DNA from: Dehalococcoidales bacterium
GTDB lineage: Bacteria > Chloroflexota > Dehalococcoidia > Dehalococcoidales > RBG-16-60-22
DNA: 5,498 bases
Assembly: GCA_030606585.1 (NCBI GenBank)
Contig: JAUWGD010000116.1
Coordinates: 1-5,498, forward strand
Direction of reading: 5' to 3'
Positions 1 through 5,498 of the stretch are shown piece after piece. Within the stretch, counting starts at the first letter, position 1; each line of letters starts with the position of its first letter. Both the position numbers and the translations under genes were made by a program. The notes under the pieces were generated by a model. It ran no database searches. It had not been told where the DNA came from and was given only the letters and a program-made list of their open reading frames with translations.

Positions 1-6
1 ACATAC

Positions 7-35
7 TTGACATTTGGTTTATTATTTACTATAAT
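7..35 (+). promoter_or_regulatory. Consensus sigma-70-type promoter of the HTH gene
   Basis: A -35 hexamer TTGACA (7-12) and a -10 hexamer TATAAT (30-35) are separated by exactly 17 bp, so both boxes and the spacing match the housekeeping sigma consensus. Transcription should start near 42-43, giving a leader of about 33 nt before the ATG at 75. The surrounding sequence is AT-rich. Full consensus is rare in natural promoters and suggests strong basal activity held in check by a repressor; that last step is inference. Confidence 0.85.
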
Positions 36-37
36 AA

Positions 38-49
38 TGCCAATTGGCA
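38..49. promoter_or_regulatory. 12-bp perfect palindrome at the predicted transcription start (candidate operator)
   Basis: TGCCAATTGGCA is its own reverse complement and is centred at 43/44, on the predicted +1 of the promoter at 7-35. A dimeric repressor bound here would block open-complex formation or promoter escape. The adjacent gene encodes a small HTH protein, so autoregulation is the simplest hypothesis. No binding evidence exists in the sequence beyond symmetry and position. Confidence 0.5.
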
Positions 50-74
50 CATTTATCACCGGGACAAAGGTAAT

Positions 75-362
75 ATGATAATAAAGACCAGAGTCTTTGA
101 AATGGCAATTGGAAAATACCATAACCTGTCCGATTTAGCCAAGGCAATGGGACTATCGGTAAGCCAGGTCTATCGCGTACGCGAAGGAAAACGCGGTATT
201 AATGAAAAATTCATCATCGGTGCTAAAAAGGCCTTTCCCGACTCCAGACTCGACGAACTCTTTTACTTTAATGCCGGTCAATCATCGGGAACCCTGATAG
301 AGGCATCTGCTACCAGCCGTTACAACCACATCGTTCAGCGCTTCACTACCCTGGAATTTTAA
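75..362 (+). CDS. Small helix-turn-helix DNA-binding protein (Xre/Cro-like), 95 aa
   Basis: This is a putative transcriptional regulator. Residues 18-43 form an Xre-type HTH: LSDLAKAMGLSVSQVYRV is followed by EGKRGIN, the usual turn and recognition helix with the 'E-G-K' turn after it. Residues 46-65 (FIIGAKKAFPDSRLDELFYF) match the packing helices that follow in Cro/C1-type domains. Residues 66-95 show no recognisable domain, and there is no signal peptide or membrane segment. The ATG at 75 is chosen because AAAGG (66-70) sits 4 nt upstream; an ATG at 102 (residue 10) is possible but lacks a comparable site. The gene stands alone on the plus strand behind a consensus promoter and palindrome, and converges on the def operon. 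Its target is unknown; self-regulation is inferred from the palindrome. Similar short HTH proteins are, from memory, common in Dehalococcoidia. The HTH fold is fairly certain, the regulon is not. Confidence 0.85.
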   Translation: MIIKTRVFEMAIGKYHNLSDLAKAMGLSVSQVYRVREGKRGINEKFIIGAKKAFPDSRLDELFYFNAGQSSGTLIEASATSRYNHIVQRFTTLEF

Positions 363-390
363 AAAGACCGAAAAGGGACATCCGGCCTCT
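361..390 (-). terminator. Possible intrinsic terminator after def
   Basis: Read on the minus strand just past the def stop, GGCCG (387-383) can pair with CGGTC (370-366) with one G-U pair, enclosing a 12-nt loop. It is followed by a run of five T (365-361). Weak A-T and G-U pairs could lengthen the stem (388/365, 389/364, 390/363). The stem is short and the loop large, so strength is doubtful. On the plus strand the same arms have an A-C mismatch and no U-run, so it would act only on the def side. Confidence 0.35.
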
Positions 391-883
391 AAATTTCTTT
401 ACCAGTATCCTCAGGCTCTATCTTGCGTAATGTGTCCATACTGTCCATATGGTCGATATATAATTTCCCGTCCAGATGGTCCGTCTCATGCTCCAGCGCC
501 TGAGCCAGCAGTCCTTCTGCTTTTATCCTGACTTCCTTGCCATCCAGGCCGAGTCCTTTCGCCGTAACCGTTTCCGCCCGGTACAGTTCGCCTATATAGC
601 CGGGGATGCTCAGGCAACCTTCGCTTACCAGACGCTGGCCCTTCCGGCGTACTATCTCCGGGTTTATCAGGATAATATCTTCTTCCTCGGGTATGCCGAT
701 AACCGTCACACGCAGGGAGACACCCACCTGATTGGCGGACAACCCCACCCTGCCGGGGTCGGCATGCAGCGTCTCCCGCATATCGGCAACGAGCTTTTTA
801 ACCGAACGGTCAATTCTATTGACTGTCTTCGTTTTCTGTCTCAGTACGGGGTCGGGCAATGTCCTGATTGTCAGAACCGCCAT
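389..883 (-). CDS. def: Peptide deformylase
   Basis: The enzyme removes the formyl group from the N-terminal methionine of nascent proteins in the cytoplasm, at the ribosome. All three family motifs are present: motif 1 as GLSANQ (residues 47-52, Gln52 catalytic), motif 2 EGCLS (88-92, Cys90 metal ligand) and motif 3 HETDH (132-136, His132 and His136 as ligands, Glu133 catalytic). At 164 aa it is the usual length for a bacterial deformylase. Motif 1 deviates from the common GLAAxQ by Ser at 49 and Asn at 51, a conservative change that should not abolish activity. The start is supported by AAGGAG (894-889) 5 nt before the ATG and by the family-typical N-terminus MAVLTIRTLPDPVLR. It is last in the minus-strand cluster, 45 nt after priA, and its own strong Shine-Dalgarno suggests independent translation initiation. 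No fmt gene follows within the window, although def-fmt pairs are common elsewhere. Confidence 0.97.
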   Translation of the reverse strand: MAVLTIRTLPDPVLRQKTKTVNRIDRSVKKLVADMRETLHADPGRVGLSANQVGVSLRVTVIGIPEEEDIILINPEIVRRKGQRLVSEGCLSIPGYIGELYRAETVTAKGLGLDGKEVRIKAEGLLAQALEHETDHLDGKLYIDHMDSMDTLRKIEPEDTGKEI

Positions 884-928
884 AAAGTCTCCTTCGATGA
901 AATTTTTTGGAAAACAGCCATCCTAAGT

Positions 929-3334
929 TTACTGGACAAGCGCCATCGGGTCAATATCTATCGTCCAGCCCTTGGGAAAAGCCATCGGCGATAGAAAAGC
1001 GGACAGTCCGGAGCCGCGGAGTATGAGCTGCCATCGGTACCTGCCCCGCAGGCGGTGGATATAAGCCGGGGCGGGGCCGATAATACCGATACCCCCGATG
1101 CCCCGCGAAGCACTCTCTTGAATTAATAATTGTTGCACTCTCTCCGCCTCGCGCTGACAGATGGCGTCATTGGTATGTATACAGGTAAGCCGGGCCAGAT
1201 GGGTAAAGGGAGGATTATGAAATTCACGGCGGTAAGCAATCTCCCGCTTATAGAAAGAAGCGTAGTCGTGTTTAGCCGCCGCCTGAATGGAGTAGTTCTC
1301 CGGGGAGAAGGTCTGAACGATAACCCTGCCCCCTGCTGGACCGCGCCCCGCCCTGCCGGCTACCTGACTCAGCAGCTGAAACGTCCTCTCGCCGGCGCGA
1401 AAATCGGGCAGGTTCAGGCTGGTGTCGGCGCTGACCACCCCTACCAGCGTTACCGATGGTATGTCATGTCCCTTGGCCACCATCTGGGTGCCGATGAGTA
1501 TCTCCGCCTCTTTATTCCGGAACTTTCGTAAAATCACTTCGTGAGATGATTTGCCTGCGGTAACATCGCTGTCCCAGCGCATTTGCCGGGCGCGGGGAAA
1601 AGTAAAGCGCGCTTCCTGTTCCAGCTTCTGGGTGCCGATTCCCAGGAATTTTAACTGCCGACCGGAACAGTTGGGACAGACCTGCGGGACCGGTGTTTTA
1701 TAACCGCACTGGTGACAGGTCAAAACATCATCGGCGATATGGTGAGCCAGTGGTGCTTCGCAGCGCCGGCAGCGCAGCACGAAACCGCACCGCCGACACT
1801 GAATAAACGTTGCGCCACCACGTCGATTGAGAAAGAGTATCACCTGCTCCCGCGCCGCGATGGCTTGGTTGATTGCCTGCGAGAGAGACCGACTGAAAAT
1901 GCTGCGGTTGCCCGCCTTCAGTTCCTCCCTCATATCCACCACTTCTACCTGCGGCAGGGCCGCCCCGACGCTGGGGACTACCCGCTGCGGTAGCTCAAGT
2001 AACTTATATTCGCCGTTCTGAGCTTTGTAGTAGGACTCGACATCCGGCGTGGCGCTGCCCAGGACTACCTGCGCCCCGGTCAACTCCGCCAGCTTGAGGG
2101 CAACGTTCCGAGCGTGGTAGTGGGGCGAGTTGTCCTGCTTGTATGTCCATTCGTGCTCTTCATCGATGATTATAAGTCCCAGGTCGGGCTGAGCGGCGAA
2201 AATAGCGCTGCGGGAGCCGATAACAACATCGAACTCACCTTTCCGTATGCGGTGCCACTCGTCAAACTGTTCACCAAGTGAGAGCCGACTATGCAGCACC
2301 GCTACCCGGCGGGGAAAGCGGGCGGCAAAGCGTTCGATGGTCTGGGGTGTCAAGGCGATTTCCGGCACCAGTACGATTCCCTTTTTACCCAGTTTCACCG
2401 CCTCGGCCAGCGCCTGTAAATATATCTCGGTCTTGCCGCTGCCCGTGACGCCGTGCAACAGAAAAACACCCGGTGAATCGCCTGGTTTCTCCAGGCCGGA
2501 TTTAATCGACTCGAAAGCCGATTGCTGGTCGGCGGTCAGATTGAGGGGTTCGGATAATACAATATTATCGTAGGAAATCGGTTCGCGTCTGACTACCACT
2601 TCTGAAAACGCTATCATACCTTTATTTACCAGGGCATCGGCGACGGACTTACTGCATCCGGTCTTATTGCGGGCTTCCGACCAGGATACCGGAGCGGCCT
2701 GGTTTTTTAAGAAATCAATAAGCGCCGACTGCTTAACCGAAAGTTTTGAAGCGTCTACACTATCGTCTGTCAGGCTTATGTAAAGTTCTGTTTTAGGCCT
2801 TACCCTGACCGGCCCCAACTCATAGCTTCTGGTTATGAGCCCCTGCCTGACCAGTTGAGAGACCGCTGTCGATGCCTTTTTCTTGCCGAGGGCTTTTTCC
2901 AGCTTCTTCAGCTCGGCCCTGCCCTGCCCCCTTAAAAGGTCGATAGCCTTTCTCTGGTCATCATTGAGTGATGAAATATCTATATCAGGCTGCGCCGGGC
3001 TGACAAATGCAACCGCTTTTCGCTCGAAGCCTGGTGGCAGCATTAAAGCCACGGCAGCGAAAATCGGTGATAGATAGTAATCACTTATCCAGCGTGCCAG
3101 TGATATTTGAGAAGGAGTAAGAATCGGCTCGGACTCGATAATATCGAGAATATCACGGGTATCCTCGACCGCGGGAACGGCCGTCAACTCCAGAACGATA
3201 CCCTGCAGAACTCTCTCGCCAAAGGGGACGAGTACCGCCTGCCCCTCGCGGACGTCCAGTCGCGGGGGTATGGCATAGCTGAAAGTCCGGCGCTGGGCTG
3301 CCGGCGAATTTACACTAACCTCGGCGTATTTCAT
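929..3334 (-). CDS. priA: Primosomal protein N' (replication restart helicase PriA)
   Basis: PriA recognises stalled or collapsed replication forks and reloads the replicative helicase; it is a 3'-5' superfamily 2 DNA helicase. The protein is complete at 801 aa. The N-terminal 3'-DNA-end-binding domain covers about 1-105, followed by winged-helix sequence to about 250. The helicase core shows Walker A GVTGSGKTE (295-303), the DEEH box (391-394), GSATP (426-430), GTQMVAKGHD (615-624) and QVAGRAGR (657-664). Between the helicase lobes lies the zinc-binding insertion with four CxxC pairs (Cys513/516, 522/525, 540/543, 553/556), all intact. The C-terminus ends IDIDPMALVQ, as is typical of the family. 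GGAG (3344-3341) lies 6 nt before the ATG. It is 58 nt downstream of rplS and 45 nt upstream of def; priA next to def is a recurrent bacterial arrangement. No PriB or DnaT gene is nearby. Confidence 0.97.
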   Translation of the reverse strand: MKYAEVSVNSPAAQRRTFSYAIPPRLDVREGQAVLVPFGERVLQGIVLELTAVPAVEDTRDILDIIESEPILTPSQISLARWISDYYLSPIFAAVALMLPPGFERKAVAFVSPAQPDIDISSLNDDQRKAIDLLRGQGRAELKKLEKALGKKKASTAVSQLVRQGLITRSYELGPVRVRPKTELYISLTDDSVDASKLSVKQSALIDFLKNQAAPVSWSEARNKTGCSKSVADALVNKGMIAFSEVVVRREPISYDNIVLSEPLNLTADQQSAFESIKSGLEKPGDSPGVFLLHGVTGSGKTEIYLQALAEAVKLGKKGIVLVPEIALTPQTIERFAARFPRRVAVLHSRLSLGEQFDEWHRIRKGEFDVVIGSRSAIFAAQPDLGLIIIDEEHEWTYKQDNSPHYHARNVALKLAELTGAQVVLGSATPDVESYYKAQNGEYKLLELPQRVVPSVGAALPQVEVVDMREELKAGNRSIFSRSLSQAINQAIAAREQVILFLNRRGGATFIQCRRCGFVLRCRRCEAPLAHHIADDVLTCHQCGYKTPVPQVCPNCSGRQLKFLGIGTQKLEQEARFTFPRARQMRWDSDVTAGKSSHEVILRKFRNKEAEILIGTQMVAKGHDIPSVTLVGVVSADTSLNLPDFRAGERTFQLLSQVAGRAGRGPAGGRVIVQTFSPENYSIQAAAKHDYASFYKREIAYRREFHNPPFTHLARLTCIHTNDAICQREAERVQQLLIQESASRGIGGIGIIGPAPAYIHRLRGRYRWQLILRGSGLSAFLSPMAFPKGWTIDIDPMALVQ

Positions 3335-3364
3335 CCCAGACTCCAGAAGGTGTCTATGATTATG

Positions 3365-3391
3365 CCCAGCATCGATTATTTATCGGCCGGG
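3365..3391 (-). other. Hairpin in the rplS-priA intergenic region
   Basis: On the minus strand directly after the rplS stop, CCCGGC (3391-3386) pairs with GCTGGG (3370-3365) with one G-U pair. Inside it CGAT (3385-3382) pairs with ATCG (3376-3373) around an AAATA loop, leaving a 2-nt AT bulge. This gives about 10 bp. No T-run follows, so it is not a standard intrinsic terminator. It could protect the 3' end of an rplS message, mark a processing site or attenuate transcription into priA; it could also be chance. Confidence 0.35.
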
Positions 3392-3392
3392 G

Positions 3393-4088
3393 TCAGGGTG
3401 TTTCTTTATCGGGTTCTTCGGATGTCTCGGCGGGAGTTTCCACAGGTGCCTCTTCGGTCGCTACCGCTTCGGGTTTCTCTTCCACCGCTTCTTCAGGCTT
3501 CTCCTCGACAACCGCTTGCGCTTCTTCCTCTACCACGGCTTCCGGCTCGGGAGTTTCCACAGGTGCCTCTTCGGTCACTACCGCTTCGGGTTTCTCTTCC
3601 ACCGCTTCTTCAGGCTTCTCCCCGACAACCGCTTCCGTCTCTTCCTCTATCGCGGCTTCCGGCTCTTCCTGCAATACGTCTTCCGGTTCGAGGACTTCTT
3701 CCGGTTCGGTGTCAATCAGCTCCTCGCCGACCTGCTTTGCTTTTCTCTCCACGCGTTTTATCTTGCGGCGGGCTTCCTTGCCGCTGAGACTGCGCAGGTA
3801 GTAGAGTCGTGACCGGCGAACCTTTCCCTGCCTTACCACTTCCACTTTTTCCACCAGAGGTGAATTAAGCGGAAAGGTACGTTCAACGCCAATTCCGTAG
3901 GCGACATGCCGTACCGTAAAGCTGGCACCGGTACCGCCGTGCTTTATCTTGAGGACCACACCCTGAAATACCTGGATGCGTTCTTTGCCGGCTTCCACAA
4001 TCCTGGCACTGACCTTCACCGTGTCACCGGGACCAATGTCAGGGATTTTCGGATTCTTTTTGATGTCGATCAGTGATGCAATATCCAT
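3393..4088 (-). CDS. rplS: 50S ribosomal protein L19 with long acidic C-terminal tail
   Basis: L19 is a large-subunit protein near the interface with the small subunit. Residues 1-112 are a normal L19: [20 protein letters not shown] (20-39), FQGVVLKI (41-48), [20 protein letters not shown] (57-76) and RRSRLYYLR (91-99) match the family, whose members usually have about 115 residues. Residues 113-120 remain basic. Residues 121-231 are low-complexity: by hand count 42 Glu and 3 Asp against 5 Lys and no Arg, with many Ala, Val, Pro and Thr and no aromatic residue or Cys. The tail contains two tandem 39-residue repeats (142-180 and 181-219). Its function is unknown; it is predicted to be disordered and strongly negative. 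The tail is in frame with the core without an intervening stop, and 6 of 7 differences between repeats change the amino acid while acidity is kept. The start has AGGGAG 7 nt upstream, inside trmD. Translational coupling to trmD is likely. Core identity is certain; the role of the tail is open. Confidence 0.96.
   Translation of the reverse strand: MDIASLIDIKKNPKIPDIGPGDTVKVSARIVEAGKERIQVFQGVVLKIKHGGTGASFTVRHVAYGIGVERTFPLNSPLVEKVEVVRQGKVRRSRLYYLRSLSGKEARRKIKRVERKAKQVGEELIDTEPEEVLEPEDVLQEEPEAAIEEETEAVVGEKPEEAVEEKPEAVVTEEAPVETPEPEAVVEEEAQAVVEEKPEEAVEEKPEAVATEEAPVETPAETSEEPDKETP
3432..3665 (-). repeat. Two tandem 117-bp in-frame repeats in the rplS tail
   Basis: Positions 3432-3548 and 3549-3665 are adjacent direct copies, each exactly 117 bp (39 codons). 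Hand alignment finds 7 mismatches, about 94% identity. On the coding strand they encode residues 181-219 and 142-180 of L19, each running from EPEA to APVETP. Six of the seven mismatches are nonsynonymous (A/V, I/V, T/A, E/Q, G/E, V/A) and one is synonymous. The high identity indicates a fairly recent duplication, and copy number could vary between strains by slippage or recombination. Confidence 0.93.
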
Positions 4089-4089
4089 G

Positions 4090-4860
4090 TTAAGACTCCC
4101 TATCTTTATTAACCTGCGACCGCTTGGTTGTCAGGCGTTCTACCATTTGCTCATCTTCGAAACCGAGATTCGCTTTATTCAAGAGTTCCGGACGGCGCTC
4201 CTGGGTCCGCCGGATGATTTGCTCGCGGCGCCACTTGGCAATCCGGGCGTGATTGCCGGAAAGTAACACTTCCGGCACCTTCCACCCGCGATAGTCCTCC
4301 GGACGGGTGTACTGCGGATATTCCAGCAACCCGCTGGCGTGAGAATCTTCCAGGAGCGAGTCTTCCGAGCCGAGCACCCCCGGCAGCAACCGGAGCACGG
4401 CGTCGATGACTACCATAGCCGGGACCTCGCCACCTGTCAGCACGTAATCGCCGATGCTGATTTCATCGGTGGCCAGGTGCTCCTGTACCCGCTCGTCAAC
4501 CCCCTCGTAATGACCGCAAATAAAAACCAGGTGACGGTTCCGCGAAAGTTCGCCGGCAATCCGCTGCGAAAATGGCCGTCCCTGGGGAGTAAGCAGAATT
4601 ATCGGCAGTTCGGCCTCTTCGTCTTTAACGCCGGCCTTAATAGCCTCAACCGCCTCGAAAATGGGCTCGGGTTTAAGCACCATGCCGGCACCGCCGCCAT
4701 AGGGATAGTCATCCGCGGTATGGTGCTTATCATGGGTATAATCCCGGATATTATGCAGGTTGAGACTCACCAGCCCGTTATCAATGGCCCGCTTGAAAAT
4801 GCCGAAGCCAAACGGCACTTCGAACATTTGCGGGAATAATGTCAGAATATCAATGCGCAT
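4090..4860 (-). CDS. trmD: tRNA (guanine-N1-)-methyltransferase TrmD
   Basis: TrmD uses S-adenosylmethionine to methylate N1 of G37 next to the anticodon of tRNAs reading CUN, CCN and CGG codons, preventing +1 frameshifting; it acts in the cytoplasm as a homodimer of the SPOUT (trefoil-knot) class. Diagnostic segments are [11 protein letters not shown] (51-61), TPQGRPFSQ (91-99), the knot and cofactor-binding stretch [11 protein letters not shown] (115-125) and [12 protein letters not shown] (134-145). By alignment to the E. coli enzyme, Asp172 in EDSHASG is the catalytic base. [20 protein letters not shown] (185-204) marks the C-terminal domain. The 256-aa length is normal. It starts 8 nt after the mogA stop; AGGG (4866-4863) lies only 2 nt before the ATG, so translation may rely on coupling. 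The trmD-rplS order is widely conserved, but rpsP and rimM, which commonly precede trmD in other bacteria, are not present here. Confidence 0.97.
   Translation of the reverse strand: MRIDILTLFPQMFEVPFGFGIFKRAIDNGLVSLNLHNIRDYTHDKHHTADDYPYGGGAGMVLKPEPIFEAVEAIKAGVKDEEAELPIILLTPQGRPFSQRIAGELSRNRHLVFICGHYEGVDERVQEHLATDEISIGDYVLTGGEVPAMVVIDAVLRLLPGVLGSEDSLLEDSHASGLLEYPQYTRPEDYRGWKVPEVLLSGNHARIAKWRREQIIRRTQERRPELLNKANLGFEDEQMVERLTTKRSQVNKDRES
4096..4101 (-). promoter_or_regulatory. rplS Shine-Dalgarno inside the trmD coding end
   Basis: AGGGAG (4101-4096, minus strand) encodes the Arg-Glu of the trmD C-terminus and lies 7 nt before the rplS ATG. The trmD stop TAA (4092-4090) is separated from that ATG by one base, so ribosomes finishing trmD can reinitiate directly on rplS. 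This fixes the rplS start and indicates coupling. Confidence 0.85.
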
Positions 4861-4868
4861 CGCCCTGA

Positions 4869-5369
4869 TTAACCCGGCATACTGATAGTATGCTCCGTCA
4901 CCTCTCCCTTAATGATTTCCACGGCATGAGGAATCGCCGGTATTATCACTTCAAGGCATTCCTGTACTGCCCTGGGACTGCCCGGCAGGTTGATGATAAG
5001 GCACTGCCCCCGCAGGCCGGACACACCCCGGCTCAATACGGCCATCGGCGTTTTCTCCAGGGATTTGGCTCTCATCGCCTCGGCAAAACCCGGGGCGCTC
5101 CTGTCTATCACCGATAGCGTCGCTTCCGGTGTAACATCACGTCGGGCCAGTCCGGTGCCGCCGGTGGTCAGAATAACGTCCACCCCACCCCCATCAGCCC
5201 ACTCGATAAGCTTGCCGGCAATAACCTCCCGTTCGTCCGGGACAACCTCATATTTAATAATAGTACTCTCTATCCGCGACAGGATGCCCCGGATTACCTC
5301 GCCGCTTTTATCCCGGCGCTGTCCCTGCGAACCTTTATCACTAATAGTAAGTATGGCGATATTCAACAT
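4869..5369 (-). CDS. mogA: MogA/MoaB-family molybdopterin adenylyltransferase
   Basis: The family adenylates molybdopterin before metal insertion in molybdenum/tungsten cofactor synthesis. Evidence is the N-terminal [15 protein letters not shown] (9-23), the TTGGTG nucleotide-binding loop (68-73) followed by [11 protein letters not shown] (74-84), and NLPGSP (127-132). At 166 aa it is a single-domain MogA/MoaB-type protein, not the larger MoeA or Cnx1 fusion. Choosing MogA rather than MoaB from sequence alone is uncertain because the two are homologous; adenylyltransferase is the safer function. The ATG at 5369 fits the usual start [13 protein letters not shown], with only a weak purine-rich GAGAAG upstream. 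It is the first recognisable gene of the cluster and lies 8 nt before trmD. No other molybdopterin gene is in the window, so its placement here may be about co-transcription rather than shared function. Confidence 0.88.
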   Translation of the reverse strand: MLNIAILTISDKGSQGQRRDKSGEVIRGILSRIESTIIKYEVVPDEREVIAGKLIEWADGGGVDVILTTGGTGLARRDVTPEATLSVIDRSAPGFAEAMRAKSLEKTPMAVLSRGVSGLRGQCLIINLPGSPRAVQECLEVIIPAIPHAVEIIKGEVTEHTISMPG

Positions 5370-5394
5370 AATTTCTTCTCACAAAACAAGATAT

Positions 5395-5403
5395 ATTTTA
5401 CCA
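5395..5403 (-). promoter_or_regulatory. Candidate extended -10 promoter upstream of mogA
   Basis: Minus-strand TGGTAAAAT (5403-5395) fits the extended -10 form TGn followed by TAAAAT, which matches TATAAT at 5 of 6 positions. At 17-bp spacing the -35 position reads TCCATC, a poor match, as is tolerated with an extended -10. A start near 5388 would give a leader of about 19 nt before mogA. It would drive the whole minus-strand cluster, unless an upstream gene beyond the window also reads through. Confidence 0.4.
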
Positions 5404-5445
5404 CATCTGAGGCTTACGATGGAAATATCTGTATAATGACTACTT

Positions 5446-5462
5446 CCCAACCCTTCCCCACC
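5446..5462 (-). other. G-rich tract upstream of mogA (possible G-quadruplex)
   Basis: The minus strand reads GGTGGGGAAGGGTTGGG, which is G-runs of 2, 4, 3 and 3 with loops of 1-2 nt. This could form a two-layer G-quadruplex in single-stranded DNA, or in RNA if transcription begins upstream. It lies about 40 bp upstream of the candidate mogA promoter. There is no fourth run of three, so a standard three-layer fold is not supported. Confidence 0.3.
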
Positions 5463-5498
5463 AGTTAATGACTTCTCTTTTTTACTTCAATGATAGCT

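Noticed and set aside
476..994. Plus-strand open frame of 172 codons across def
   Set aside because: It is antisense to a deformylase with all catalytic motifs, has no recognisable domain, and extends past the def start into priA; it is a shadow frame.
929..3334. Possible frameshift or missing zinc-binding residues in priA
   Set aside because: The frame is open for 801 codons and all eight cysteines and helicase motifs are present, so the gene is intact.
3107..3787. Plus-strand open frame of 226 codons with repeated Leu/Pro/Arg-rich segments
   Set aside because: It is antisense to the rplS tail and the start of priA. Its repeats are simply the reverse complement of the L19 tandem repeats.
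4339..4839. Plus-strand open frame of 166 codons across trmD
   Set aside because: It lies fully antisense to an intact TrmD and shows no family motif.
5432..5437. Plus-strand TATAAT as a divergent promoter leaving the window
   Set aside because: There is no acceptable -35 box at 16-18 bp and no gene start follows before the window ends.
5379..5450. Minus-strand leader peptide of 23 codons starting with TTG, upstream of mogA
   Set aside because: It has a rare start codon, purines too close to the start, no run of regulatory codons and no attenuator hairpin; most likely chance.
5465..5497. Minus-strand tail of an upstream gene (10 codons then TAA) at the right edge
   Set aside because: The segment reads AIIEVKKRSH and could be the end of a neighbouring gene, but it is too short to support any call.

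Overview
The window reads as chromosomal housekeeping sequence from a bacterium of moderate GC content, on the evidence most likely a Chloroflexota member of the class Dehalococcoidia. That placement is inference: the protein sequences, the mogA-trmD-rplS-priA-def order and the style of the small HTH protein look like that group from memory, and no search was run. Nothing seen indicates a phage, transposon, CRISPR array or RNA gene.

Layout. The left end (1-362) holds one plus-strand gene for a 95-residue helix-turn-helix protein. It sits behind an exact consensus sigma-70-type promoter (TTGACA, 17 bp, TATAAT), and a perfect 12-bp palindrome covers its predicted transcription start. This block is poorer in GC than the rest: about 34% in 1-70 and about 46% in 81-360 by hand count. 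A short gap with a possible terminator separates it from a convergent minus-strand cluster that fills the rest of the window.

In transcription order (right to left) the cluster is mogA-like molybdopterin adenylyltransferase (5369-4869), trmD tRNA m1G37 methyltransferase (4860-4090), rplS ribosomal protein L19 (4088-3393), priA primosomal helicase (3334-929) and def peptide deformylase (883-389). The first three are tightly packed (gaps of 8 and 1 nt), with the rplS Shine-Dalgarno inside the trmD coding end. Gaps of 58 and 45 nt then precede priA and def. A candidate extended -10 promoter lies just upstream of mogA.

The genes link translation (tRNA modification, L19, removal of the N-formyl group from nascent proteins) with replication restart (PriA) and cofactor synthesis (MogA). 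The trmD-rplS pair is the conserved part; the other members are a looser association.

The most unusual items are the L19 protein, whose normal core of about 112 residues carries an acidic, low-complexity C-terminal tail of similar length containing a tandem 117-bp in-frame duplication, and the consensus promoter with operator-like palindrome ahead of the HTH gene. I see no convincing previously undescribed multi-gene system here.
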